Shown: positions 48,281-58,097 of the stretch, in pieces
How the letters are laid out: each line of letters opens with the position of its first letter
Numbering within the stretch: the stretch's first letter is position 1
NCBI GenBank assembly: GCA_009733775.1
Contig: WOGZ01000067.1
Coordinates: 62,001-126,000 of the forward strand
Length of the DNA: 64,000 nt
Source: Alectoria sarmentosa
Lineage: Eukaryota; Ascomycota; Lecanoromycetes; Lecanorales; Parmeliaceae
Direction: 5' to 3'
Made by a program: the position numbers and the translations under genes
Notes under the pieces: model-generated
Told to the model about the DNA's origin: nothing
What the model saw: only the letters and a program-made list of their open reading frames with translations
Database searches by the model: none

Positions 48281-49039
48281 TCAAGTAAATCCTGCTGCAA
48301 ATGCGACGATGGCCACAAAGACAGAGGTCGCAGACAGAGCTCCTGCACCGCCTGTGAATGCTGCAGGGGTTGGCCCTGAGCCCATCGCGGTTGTCATGTT
48401 GCTCGATGTGCTCATGCTTGCAGTATTACTTTTCGATGTCGAGTTGATGGCCTCACAAGATGTGAAGCTCTGATCGCCCAAAAAGACCCCAAGAGTCTGC
48501 GCATCGGTCATATGCAGCCTCTGAAGGACGGCTGTTGCTGTCGATACATTTGTTGCGCAGAATTTGATGGTGAAGTTTAAGGCAGTCGCTTCGCCGTTGC
48601 AGATAAGGTTCGCAGTCGTACCATCATAATCGGCGTAAAAGCTGACGTTGTATGTGACGATTGACAGTGGTGCTAGGGTATGGATTTCTTGGTACGGACC
48701 AAGCGCAGGCTTGTCATAGACAGTAATGGTTTCGACGACATGAGCGCCGCTAGTCTCATATGTCCTCGCAGTTCCAACCTCGTTGTCGGTACCATTCAAA
48801 GTCACTGTGTCATCCGGATTGCCCGACCAAGTCAGGTTCTTGTAAGATCCGATAATTGAGAGAACTTTCGAATAAGTATACGGGACCGCGTAGAGGACGG
48901 TGTCTGAGCCGGCGGAGTAGCCATCAATGCAGCCATCGGGAAGTCGGCCTGTTTGGTTAAAGATGGAAAACGGCAAGGAGTACTGCGCTACTGTGCCTAT
49001 GACTGCTTGAAAAGGCCAGAGAATTGACACAATCTTCAT
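48281..49039 (-). CDS. GPI-type secreted surface protein, unknown function
   Basis: A single exon; from Met 49039 (MKIVSILWPFQAVIGTVAQ) it has a signal peptide and 252 residues. The body is rich in N-glycosylation sites (NQT, NLT, NGT, NVS, NFT). A Ser/Thr stretch (SMSTSSNMTTAMGS) and a C-terminal hydrophobic tail (ATSVFVAIVAFAAGF) after small residues fit a GPI-anchor signal. The mid-region (YTYSKVLSIIGSYKNLTWSG) is not a domain I can name. A cell-wall or surface role is inferred from architecture only. Confidence 0.7.
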   Translation of the reverse strand: MKIVSILWPFQAVIGTVAQYSLPFSIFNQTGRLPDGCIDGYSAGSDTVLYAVPYTYSKVLSIIGSYKNLTWSGNPDDTVTLNGTDNEVGTARTYETSGAHVVETITVYDKPALGPYQEIHTLAPLSIVTYNVSFYADYDGTTANLICNGEATALNFTIKFCATNVSTATAVLQRLHMTDAQTLGVFLGDQSFTSCEAINSTSKSNTASMSTSSNMTTAMGSGPTPAAFTGGAGALSATSVFVAIVAFAAGFT

Positions 49040-49843
49040 TTTAAGTGAAGTCAAGTGCGTAGCAAGAAGACGTCGTCCATGGTTGAAGGGAGAGAAAGAG
49101 TGGGAAACAGACTGTACTTGTGGTTGCTCTCCACTTCAGCGTGATGTGAAAGGCGCACCTCGACCATGAACTCAAGTCATGAAGTAATCTCCGTTGCTCC
49201 GCAGAGCCGAATACTGGCACTTGCTAGCGTTTAGCCTCAGGCGCATGTACTCTACAAGTACCTTGCACATGGCGCTTGCTTGTTGAGGAGAGTGACCATT
49301 GGAAGGCCAATAACCATGAGAACATGCAGTGCACTTGGAATTGGTGACCACTACTCGTAGCAAAGGACAAACTTCCAGGAAAAACGCGCATTTTTCCATA
49401 GCTGGAAGGCTACGATTTTCCTTTAGAGTAGATGAAGCGAAAGAGTTTTCCGAGACAGATACAAGCAGGTGCCGCTCCATTGGCTCAATCTTCAGTGATT
49501 GTGCCAAGCAAAGTAGAGTGAAAGAACCGAGGCCAATTGCCCAGTCAAAGATCTCGCTAGTACCCTTTTTTTTTCTTTATTTTTTTTGCGGTGTCGGTAG
49601 CGCCGGTCGGTATCCAGCCATTCAAGGCCAACAGATTTGTTCAAGTCCAATATCAACTGCCAATTCGCAAAGATTCAACCCGGGGGATCGGTCTTGTCCT
49701 TCGCATTGAGCTTGATCGATGACGAGGATGCTCTCTGACCTTGATTAGCGACATGGGTCATAACGGATACAAAGGCTCTCATTGCCTGAAGGGCCGAGTT
49801 TTTTGGAAAGAGCAGACGAATCGTCACAGGTACTAGTACCAGG
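49040..49843. other. Intergenic between divergent genes
   Basis: It holds upstream regions of the surface-protein gene (minus) and the esterase gene (plus). No gene is supported. Confidence 0.45.
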
Positions 49844-51046
49844 ATGATGCCAAGAGCCTTAGATGCTGCTTTTGCTACCATTGCCCTCTTCTCTGGACTC
49901 GCTTTGTCTCAGAGTCCATCGGCACTGCCAATCGTTGATCTTGGCTATGAGCTCCATCAAGCTTCGATTCTCAATGTCCGACCCTATTCTCGATTGTCCC
50001 GTGAGCACTGGCTAATGTATATAGTCTACTGGGGGCTTCTATAATTTCTCGAACATCAGGTATGCTCAGCCTCCCGTAGGCGACCTGCGATTCCGCGCCC
50101 CAGTCCCTCCTCAGGGTAGAAATACCGCGGTCAACAATGGCAGCCTGGGAAGCATATGCCCGCAGGCAAATCCTGCTTGGGAGCTGATTGCTGCTGTGTT
50201 TGACCCCGATTATCTAGAGGGAAAGCCTTTCAATCTATCAGCAACCGTGGCAAGCCTAGCCAGCGAATCCGATTTCCTTCCCTCTTTGGACCCTCGGACG
50301 ACGGAAGATTGCCTCTTCCTGGATGTTGTTGTTCCCCAAACCATCTTGAAATCGGCTTCGAATAAAACAAACCTCACGTCCGGCGCCCCGGTCCTGGTGT
50401 GGATCTACGGTGGGGGATACATTGCAGGGGAAAAGAGCGCGTACAGTACGTTCTTCTGGAGGCCATATTTACTCTCTTAGACCAACAATACTGACTACGA
50501 TATTGTATTCCAGGCCCCGCAGGCTTGATTGAGGCAAGCCAAGTCAATAGTACTGAAGGAATAATCTTCGTCTCTTTCAATTACCGTCTGGGTGCCTTTG
50601 GATGGCTGTCGGGCCCAACTCTCCAAAGCGATGGGACAGCTAACGCTGGTTTGTACGATCAGCGTCTTGCTCTGCAGTGGGTTCAAGACAACATTCATAC
50701 ATTCGGCGGTGACCCAAACCGTGTCACCGTGATTGGCGAGTCTGCTGGAGGTGGATCTATCCTCCATCAAATTACGGCGTTCGGCGGCTTCCAGGGTCCC
50801 GTACCATTCCAACAAGGTGTTTTGCAAAGCCCTGGATTTCAGAACGTCGCAGAAAGAGCTATATCTTTGAAAATCCGCGAGGGTGTAAAATCATCCCAAG
50901 TAATGTTGTGGATGAACTTGTATACAAAAGCTTCCGAGCAAGCTGCACATCAATCATGTTACTGGACCGTACATAGCATTTCAAAGCGTGTCAAGACATC
51001 TGAACCGTGGAGCCGAGAGCGGAGCACCTGTAACAATTCTAGGTGA
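49844..51046 (+). pseudogene. Type-B carboxylesterase/lipase, C-terminally truncated
   Basis: Exons 49844-49975, 50025-50445 and 50514 onward. A signal peptide (MPRALDAAFATIALFSGLAL) is followed by FSNIRYAQPPVGDLRFRAP, EDCLFLDVVVP, the oxyanion-hole motif VLVWIYGGGY, FVSFNYRLGAFGWL, NAGLYDQRLALQWVQ and the nucleophile elbow TVIGESAGGGS. Up to VLQSPGFQN the reading is normal; after about 50860 similarity vanishes and the frame stops at 51046, roughly 360 residues against about 550 in the family. The catalytic Glu/Asp and His of the triad, which lie in the missing half, are absent. It was a secreted esterase; it is probably inactive now. Confidence 0.75.
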
Positions 51047-51639
51047 AAGTCATCGTCACTATGGAACCTTTATGTGACAAGAGAAGAGGGTGATAAATGT
51101 AAGAAAGCCCTAGACAAGCGTAGATTCCGACCAACAAGGTATTCCAGACACCCCTTCTTGACCGTGTACAGCCGCGGTAGAAGTTGGAACTTCCATACAT
51201 CTCAGACCAGTACTTGATAAGTCGACAATCTACTCGACCGTTTTGGAGAATGCTGGTGAACGAGACTGCTGGAAATGAGTAAGGCAATCCTGCTGTCGCT
51301 TAAACGGAACACAGACAGTGGATAAAGGGGAGTCGCGGTGGACCAGCGCACCCGCATAGGAAGGAACGACAAAGATGCCCTCGCGAGGTGGATAGCCATG
51401 CAGAACGGGTAAGAGACGAACCTGAGAGCGCAGTTGATGGTAAACGCCCGCTCAAAATGTTGTTTTGGACGAGAGGTAAATGTGGAAATGGCCGCACTGT
51501 TCAGCAGACTCCAGTACAACAGAGCAGAAAGGGACCAAATGAGGTTTCTTTCGGAGCTACTTCTGGCCGATTCCTTCAAATTGTCCCGCAACAAGGTCAG
51601 TAGCCCCCGATAGGACCCAAGGTCACGCCATACACTCGT
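51047..51639. other. Region after the truncated esterase
   Basis: I could not read the missing esterase half here in any frame, so it was probably deleted or replaced. Minus-strand frame 51594-51202 is unrecognised. Confidence 0.4.
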
Positions 51640-52246
51640 TCAAGGCTTTCCGACATTGCCTTTCGCCATTTCCTGCTCCCAATTCTGCCCATCCCTTGGC
51701 GTCACATTAATGCTCCTCACATTGTCCCTCTGAAGGCACCTATAATTGATATTGTATCCCTCCGGAAAGCTCCTCGGTACCGTTAATGGCGAGATGCCAC
51801 AAGATTTACAGAACATATGTTGGGCTGTTCCTGTCCCAAATCTGTAAATCTGTAAATCCTCTTTGCCCTGGAGAGATTTGAGCGCCGACTTTTCGATGAT
51901 GAAGCCTTGGAAGCCTGAAAAAGTAGGGTAAGGACTTGTTCAACAATGCTTTCGAAGTTGTCGGCTTTTCACCTTTCATGTCGCAGATTGAGCAATTGCA
52001 CGACTAGATGATTTCGGAGTCAGAAAGTCTCTTTTGGGATCGTATTGGAGTCGCGGAACATGTTCCGGGAGTTCTTTCACTCGCAAGACAAGTCTTGCGA
52101 ATCAAAATGCATGACGATGAATCAGGAACAAATATCAGAAAAGACAACCAACTCACGTCGAGCTCAAGGTTCGGGGAGTGGATTACTTCGAAGGTGACCT
52201 TTTGGCAGTGACAGCTGCCTTTGTGCAACACTTGTTCTGTACTCAT
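51640..52246 (-). CDS. GFA-family (glutathione-dependent formaldehyde-activating-like) protein
   Basis: Three exons, 52246-52157, 52003-51973 and 51914-51640, give 131 residues, the usual length for small fungal GFA proteins. The zinc ligands appear in order: GSCHCQKVTFEV in exon 1, CNCSICDMKG across the second junction and HMFCKSCGISP in exon 3. The small middle exon (31 bases) carries the CNCSIC motif. The fold binds zinc and, in the founding bacterial enzyme, adds glutathione to formaldehyde; for fungal paralogues the substrate is unknown. The first intron (153 bases) is unusually long and belongs to the repeated intron family described below. It is divergent from the SDR-like gene. Confidence 0.85.
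52004..52156 (-). mobile_element. Introner-like element copy A (intron 1 of the GFA gene)
   Basis: This 153-base intron begins GTGAGT and ends ATCATCTAG on the minus strand. It contains the perfect hairpin CGCAAGACTTGTCTTGCG, the palindrome GGAACATGTTCC, then AAAAGAGA and TTCTGACTCCGAAATCAT before the acceptor. It aligns along most of its length with copy C at 53560-53709 in another gene, although the two genes are unrelated. Confidence 0.75.
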
Positions 52247-52934
52247 GATTGCGCGCTCGATGAGTTTGTGCTACCCAAAGAGCTCTTTTCCTATCGCTCA
52301 ACCAGAAAGTTGTTGCAGACTGAATTTCACTTTGAGGGGTTTCGATGTCTGCCAAGGGAAGGCGCAAAGTTTAGCTCAATGCTCACAGACCATAGAAGAA
52401 CACGGAATTCTGGAAATCTACTCTTTGTCTCTTTGATTCCTTTCGTGTTACTTCAGATATGATATTAAAGCAAGTATGTCAAATTACAGAGTTTGTTATG
52501 GGCTTTCAAATGGTGTTACACGGATTAAATTTGGTCCAGTACAACCAAATAGTACCTTAAGAAAGTCGTTCTGAATTGCTCGGACTCTTTACAATAATAC
52601 TGCCAAGCTTTGCTTAGCAATGTTCTAACAAGCCGGAGCCCTCGGCCGAAGACGAGCCGGCATCTCAGGAGAATCCAGCTGCCGGAGATCCGTCACTAAG
52701 ACTAAGGTATTTCTCAGCAATTTTAGAACAACTTGGCAAGACGAGGACAAAGAGATGCTGATATATTGGACCCAGGCCATGCAATTCCTCAAACTTCTAA
52801 AGAATTTGGGAATACACGCGTCCAATCACACCTGATTGACTGGCTTCACTTAGGAAACATTGATAATCGACGACGATATCCTTTCAAATTTCTACAACTT
52901 CGATTAAAAGCGATAAAGGGACTTACATGCCAAT
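52247..52934. other. Intergenic between divergent GFA and SDR-like genes
   Basis: Promoter region for both; no gene or further intron-family copy is seen. Confidence 0.45.
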
Positions 52935-54070
52935 ATGCGCATCCTGTACGTCCTTTCCGGGGTCAATCTTCCCCGCTCTTTTGTCAAACCTGAGTTGCAA
53001 GACAAAAGACGGAAGCAGAGCTGCCTCCTTCTACCTACTCTTGGACCTTTCTCATAACTCAGGTTTCTTGCCTTGAAGAAGCAATTCTGACTCCGACATG
53101 TGCGTAGGCTCCTCGGCGGCAACGGCCGAACAGGTTCTCTCGCCCTTACTGAAGCCCTCTCTCGCAACCATACAGTTACAGCTCTCGTCCGCCGCCCAGA
53201 CGCGCTTCTCCCTCAGCCAAATCTCTCAATCATTACCGGCACACCACTCAATCAGACCGACCTTTCCAAAGCTTTCGCCAATGCTCCGAGATCGGATCCC
53301 ATTAAGGCAGTCATATCCACGTTAAATACAGGCCGGACGAGCGATAATCCCTGGGCTAAAACCACTTCACCGCCAACTTTGATGGCTGACTCCGTACGCA
53401 ATACTCTGGCCGTGATGAGAGAACATGGTGTGAAGAAGATGGTGGTTCTGGGAACGAATGGAGTTGGGAGCAGTAGAGCGAACAGTGGCTGGTTCTTCAA
53501 TTGGGTCGTCGATCACTCGAATTTAAAACTTACGTTTGATGATCATTATGAGGTGCAGAGTGAGTCACCTTTTCCAAGCCATATATTGTCTTCCTGATTC
53601 TCTATATTTTGAGTTGCGAGACTTGTCGCAGTAGCTGAAGACTCCCGGAACGTGTTTTGTGACTCGAATCTGATTTTAAAAGAGACATTCTGACTCGGAA
53701 ATCATTTAGTGGTATGTTCGGAGTCCTGATTTCCTATTTCGGCTCGGATTTTTGAGCTTTGAGACACGTCTCGAGAGTTTGTAGTTTGAAGACGTGCCTT
53801 GAGATTTGGAACCCCTTCGTGAATAGGGAATGCTGACCCCGATATTATGAATAGCTATTGGAAGCAGAGGCCGAAAAAGACGGGGACTTCAAATGGGTTG
53901 ATGTGAGGGCCACAGGATTAGGAGGTGGGGAGAAGAAGGAGGTGAGAGAGTTTGGGAGTGAGGGGCAAGGGGTGGGGTGGTGGGTTAGCAGGAAGAGCGT
54001 CGCCGGGTTTCTGCTTGATGCTCTCGAGGGAAGCCAGTGGAATGGGCACACTCCTGTGATATCGAATTGA
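52935..54070 (+). CDS. NmrA/SDR-like NAD(P)-binding protein
   Basis: The reading that gives a continuous protein is 52935-52945 (11 bases), 53108-53559, 53710-53711 (2 bases) and 53855-54070, totalling 226 residues. It starts MRILLLGGNGRTG, the glycine-rich NAD(P) motif, which is made only by splicing the 11-base first exon. Then come HTVTALVRRPD, IKAVISTLNTGRT, MREHGVKKMVVLGTNGVG, LKLTFDDHYEV and, in the last exon, FKWVDVRATGL, SRKSVAGFLLDAL and a C-terminal NGHTPVISN. This is an atypical SDR / NAD(P)H-binding (NmrA-like) fold, of unknown substrate or purely regulatory. A donor at 53553 (GTGCAG) spliced to 53855 also keeps frame without the 2-base exon. All introns are of the repeated family. 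Confidence 0.75.
52946..53107 (+). mobile_element. Introner-like element copy B (intron 1 of the SDR-like gene)
   Basis: 162 bases, GTACGT...GCGTAG. It has an 11-base perfect inverted repeat AAACCTGAGTT / AACTCAGGTTT and shares TGAGTTGCAAGAC and TTCTGACTCCGACAT with the other copies. It is the most diverged member, so its membership is less certain. Confidence 0.5.
53560..53709 (+). mobile_element. Introner-like element copy C (intron 2 of the SDR-like gene)
   Basis: 150 bases, GTGAGT...ATCATTTAG. It shares with copy A, in order, TTCCTGATTC, a hairpin (TGCGAGACTTGTCGCA), CTCCCGGAAC, GACTC, AAAAGAGA and TTCTGACTCGGAAATCAT. Differences from copy A are scattered substitutions and small gaps. 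Confidence 0.75.
53712..53854 (+). mobile_element. Introner-like element copy D (intron 3 of the SDR-like gene)
   Basis: 143 bases, GTATGT...GAATAG, starting two bases after copy C ends. It shares CCTGATTTCCTAT, TTTTTGAGCTTTGAGAC followed by a GTCTC hairpin arm, TTTGGAACC and a CTGACCCCGATAT branch region with copy C. It is more diverged than A and C are from each other. Confidence 0.6.
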
Positions 54071-54912
54071 AACAAAAGTGGCGCTATCAAATATAGCGAA
54101 TTCTTGGGCCCGTGCAGATGACAATGCCCAAACGTAGCCGTTTTCTTTAAATCATGGAAACCTACTTTAAGGGCGGTAGGGGGGTTTATGTAAGCCTGCG
54201 GAGAGAGTCTTGACATGATTTTCTGTAACACATATCTCAATCTCAAATGTCACACAGTAGCGTATTTGTAGAGTCAAGTCTACGTTATATCGCTACACGA
54301 AGATATATCGATATGCTTTTCAAATCTCAACAGATCTTCAATTCAAAAGATCGTAGCAATACCGTTAATAAATAGATTGTATTTTACAAATTCAGGGTTC
54401 GAGCATGTACACCCCCCTCTACTCACACTCTTCCCCTTATTACCCACCCCATCCACCCCCATGTCAGGCCCATAAACCATCGCCCTTGGGGAAACTTTGA
54501 CTAAATCGTCCAAATCCGAAATCCAAAATACAATGATGTGAATGTGACTTATCGTATTAAGATCCCGAATCGAAGATTTGGCGCTCATACACGTAAAAAA
54601 TGCTCTCACGAGATTCGTTTCCTCAACAAATTGTCAACAGGCTGTCAACAGAATGTCAATAAGATTTTATACCACGAGACTTCCAATAGCGTTAAAAATT
54701 TACGAGATTTGTCATACACGAGTATCATTATATCCTTTTTATCAATTCATATTTTCCTTTTAATACATTGTTGCAGCAAAAGATATGTATGAAACATGGA
54801 TCGCAAAAGCATTGTCAACGCGACAAGCCTGTTGATAAGGTGAGCTGCAAAATGACGCTTCTGATAGACTACAGGCATGATTGCGAAAAACCCCCGGCCG
54901 ACCTTAAAGTAC

Positions 54913-54992
54913 AGGTAAGGTACCTTAGCCTTCACAAGCGCCAAGACGCTAGAGATACGTGCTAGGGGCGCGGGCTTAGGTAAGGTACCTTA
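54913..54992. repeat. Twin palindromes AGGTAAGGTACCTTA
   Basis: The 15-base word occurs identically at 54913-54927 and 54978-54992. Each contains the perfect 12-base palindrome TAAGGTACCTTA, and a partial copy (CAGTAAGGTA) follows the second. Confidence 0.85.
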
Positions 54993-55115
54993 CTCAGTAA
55001 GGTAGTGGAAAGCGTGCCGAGTCTGTGCGACCCTCGGACAATTAAATGTATCTACAGAACTAGGTATATTTGACTCATCCTCAGGGGAGACCCTCAGAGC
55101 CCTCTTTACGCTCCA

Positions 55116-55203
55116 GCCGGAGGGGTTCTCCTCGCAAGCTCGAGGTCACGGTGTGTGTGATATGATAAGTGGACTTGGAGCTTGCTTCGACAGCCCCTCC
55201 GGC
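55116..55203. repeat. Imperfect inverted repeat (hairpin)
   Basis: The left arm from 55116 (GCCGGAGGGG...GCAAGCTC) and the right arm ending at 55203 (GAGCTTGC...CCCCTCCGGC) pair over about 30 bases with a few mismatches, around a loop of roughly 25-30 bases. Confidence 0.75.
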
Positions 55204-56803
55204 AGGAATCCTCGGAGAACCCCCGAAGTGCACGGAGTATGTAGCTACGACGTCTGATAATCGCCAGCCCAGATGTCAGGAAGAATAGCGTTTCCATATC
55301 CTTGTCACGCATCTACCCATATCATATCTCCCCCTGCTTTTTTGCATTGTATGAACGAACAAACAATTTGAGGCTTCTTTCTCAGTCCCGTCAAGTTCCC
55401 TCCATCCCCGAGATCGAGCTCCATTTGTCCGTCAAAGCAACGAATTTCATGTCCTTTGCCCCATTTGCTTTCTTGAAAGTAAGCGCAAGATCATGAGCTG
55501 CACCTACTCCAAAGTCGTTGCTTTCAGTTCCTCTTTGGCCCTTTTTTCCCTGCGTTCGTCCACTGTTTCTTCAATCATATATTTCAATATCTTTGCGCCG
55601 CCGCCGATTTGGGTATTTTTCTGTGTTTCTACCCTGCATTCTTCGAAATTACTGTAGTCCAATGTATGTGTTGTCTGACGTGGCTTTCAAGTCGCAGTCA
55701 AACGTTTGTCGCAGTGGCGGAGGTCGTAGATAAGGAAGTGGATTTTGTACCAGAGAGAAGGCATATCCTGCACGGTGTGGAAAATGTACTGAGGAATATG
55801 ATTTTGCTCAATAGACTTCAGGTCGGCAAGTGAGGCGTCTTGAGGGTTCTCCATGTTAAAAACGTTGCAGTTATCAATACTGGATTCCCAACGCTTCAGA
55901 AATGACGGCGCTTTCGAGGAGTTCGCAATTATGATATGTGGGATTTAGCGTATTCAAACCCAATTGGAATGTCTTGGCATTTTTCGTCGCTGCCTCCCCC
56001 ATACATTTTTGTATTGTAGCATCAATATCCGTTAATATCATCGATACAATCAAGTAGCAATTGTCGCAAATAATCGAATTTATACAAGTCCCAGCCTTAT
56101 AGCTATGCCTCCCGCACGCACAAATGCTTTCACATCCTCGGGCGCACCCTCGCCGCCTCGTATTCGCAGCAATAATCACCTCTTTACATCTTTTGAAATA
56201 GCCTCTGTTTAAGAAGTTCAGAAATAAGTCTTTGCTTAGGAGCAACGTAAAAAGGATATAACGCGCATTAAAGTTTTGAAAGTCGCAGACACGAATGCAA
56301 AGGAGGTAATGAATGACGTTATTCAAAAGTAGAATAAGCGCAAGAAGATTGGGGCAAATAAGGTCACATTCGAACAATCGCAACTTCAGTCGAATAATAT
56401 CGATTTTGCGATTATTGCGATCGGTGGTTATGATTGAGGGGCTGAGGAACTTGTAAGACTTCAATGTAATTTTATTTTTATTCATTTGGGACTTATTTTG
56501 ACGGTAGCAGCGATATTGATAAGGTACGTTGTCCGATGTTGAGATTACAGTACAAAAATATATGGGGGTGGGGCAGCAACGAAAAATGCCAAGACATTCC
56601 AATTGGTTTTGAATACGCTAAAATTGAGAAGGCGAAATTTTCAGTCTCGTTGCTAGAGACGGAGGAACAACAGTCAGCTTTAAGGGGAGAGAGGCCTTCA
56701 TAGAATAGAGACGCCAAACAGTTTGCTCATCTCTATCTTCAAAAGCCGGATTCTAATTCTGTTTAGATATATCATGACCCTTTTCTGAGCACTTCGGTCT
56801 TTC

Positions 56804-57414
56804 TCACAACGCTACCACAATGCCACCAACCCAGAGTCCCGTTAGCACCACCACTCCACATCCTTTAACGACCCCAGCCCCGCCAGTGAAAGGCGCCGGA
56901 GTACCGATGAAGGTTCCCTTGTGCATTGTGGTGCTGTTGTGTATCATGGTACTGTTACCAATTGGCGTAACAGTCCCGCTGACCCTCGCAGCCGTGGAGG
57001 AAGCGGTAGAATTGATGTGCCTATATCTCCCAAGCTGGGCGCACAGACTTATACTATGTGCATGGGTGACTTCATTGCCGCTATCAGCATATACTTTGCA
57101 GAAATGGGATACCAAAGGCAGAAAAAGAATCCAACTACCATTTGGTTTAGCAGATGTGCAAGTCTTAGTCTCGCACTTGTCGAACACTGCAGCGCATGTG
57201 AGGTTGGCGGCAAGGCAGCTACTTTTCCTGAAGGCTTGAAGCGCGCAGAGTTGCTTTGGAAGAAGGTCAGCCACGAATTGTTTGAATCCACGTGACAAGC
57301 CAGATGGAAAAGCTGACTTACGGCGCAATGAGGTAGAATGGTGGGAGCATTCTCCTGCGCTTGGATCAGTAAGAGGGATGCACCGGCCAGGAATACGGAG
57401 AACAGTAGGTGCAT
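56804..57414 (-). CDS. CFEM-like, GPI-type secreted protein
   Basis: Exons 57414-57322 and 57253-56804 give about 180 residues. A signal peptide (MHLLFSVFLAGASLLLIQAQ) is followed by ILPHCA|QLCALQAFRKSSC, LAANLTC and CETKTC. The PxCAxxC start and Cys spacing resemble the CFEM domain of fungal surface proteins, but the expected CxC reads CAA, so either the domain is divergent or an intron end is wrong. The tail has N-glycosylation sites (NST, NSTT) and a hydrophobic end (GVVVLTGLWVGGIVVAL) after GGAG, as for a GPI anchor. A 45-base stopless GT-AG segment inside exon 2 (from GTAGTTGG) may be a second intron. Haem binding or adhesion is known for some CFEM proteins, not shown here. Confidence 0.6.
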
Positions 57415-58097
57415 TATCTTGGGTGGACTGCAATTGTCGTGGTGGTGGTGGGCTGTTATTGAGTAGATTTTGGAGGAGGAATCTTGATCTCGAACGGCAG
57501 CTCCAATATCAAAGTGGCGAGGATTTTGAATTCATGCGATGGCGGATGAGATAAATAGCTCATTCGTGTTAAGCTTTCTCGAAAGCATGCATGATTTCCG
57601 GTTTCCCATGCATGTTCGCATATCATATCGTCAGTTCGTCACCACCGTGGTGGTTTAGTATGAGCGCTTATTAACAGTAAAGCGACCTTTGGCTGCACGG
57701 AACAGATCCGAGAAGCGCCAGAGAAGAGATGGACCATGACCATAACTTTGCCGCATATTGACCGCACAAGAAAAGACTATGTTGTTTGAGGGGCCGACGT
57801 CTTTTCCAAAGCATTTTGGACCTTGTCGCAATCCAATTCCAAAAAGTGCCCCAAAGGGTAACAGCTGGGCAGCATCCGTGTGGTGATAGATATATCATCA
57901 TCTATGAAAGCTCCTAGGAGCGAAGTTTGGATACTACGCTATCCTCGTCGTGGAAACCCTTTTTTTTGGTAGTATCAGACTGCGGTTTTATACAAGATAA
58001 AGTAATACCTGGATATCATATCCCATAATTATCTCAACGCCTGTTCATTACGCGCAAACTCGTAAATAGTCTTGGGCGTCCTCACCTGTAGGATACT
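57415..58097. other. Intergenic
   Basis: It lies between two minus-strand genes. No gene is supported. Confidence 0.45.

Larger units (their letters stand above)
54071..56803. other. Long intergenic stretch
   Basis: No firm gene. A minus-strand frame of 242 codons (56602-55874) is the longest. It has a Cys-rich patch (RRRGCARGCESICACGRH, then CDNCYLIV) and ends LESAVISEALGIQY. Its N-terminal half is low-complexity, so it might be an exon of a decayed or divergent Cys-rich protein. Structures at 54913-54992 and 55116-55203 are listed separately. Confidence 0.4.

Noticed and set aside
55874..56602. Second RIP block, from a mild rise in A+T
   Set aside because: A+T is only slightly raised, CpA/TpG are still common, and there is no repeat partner.
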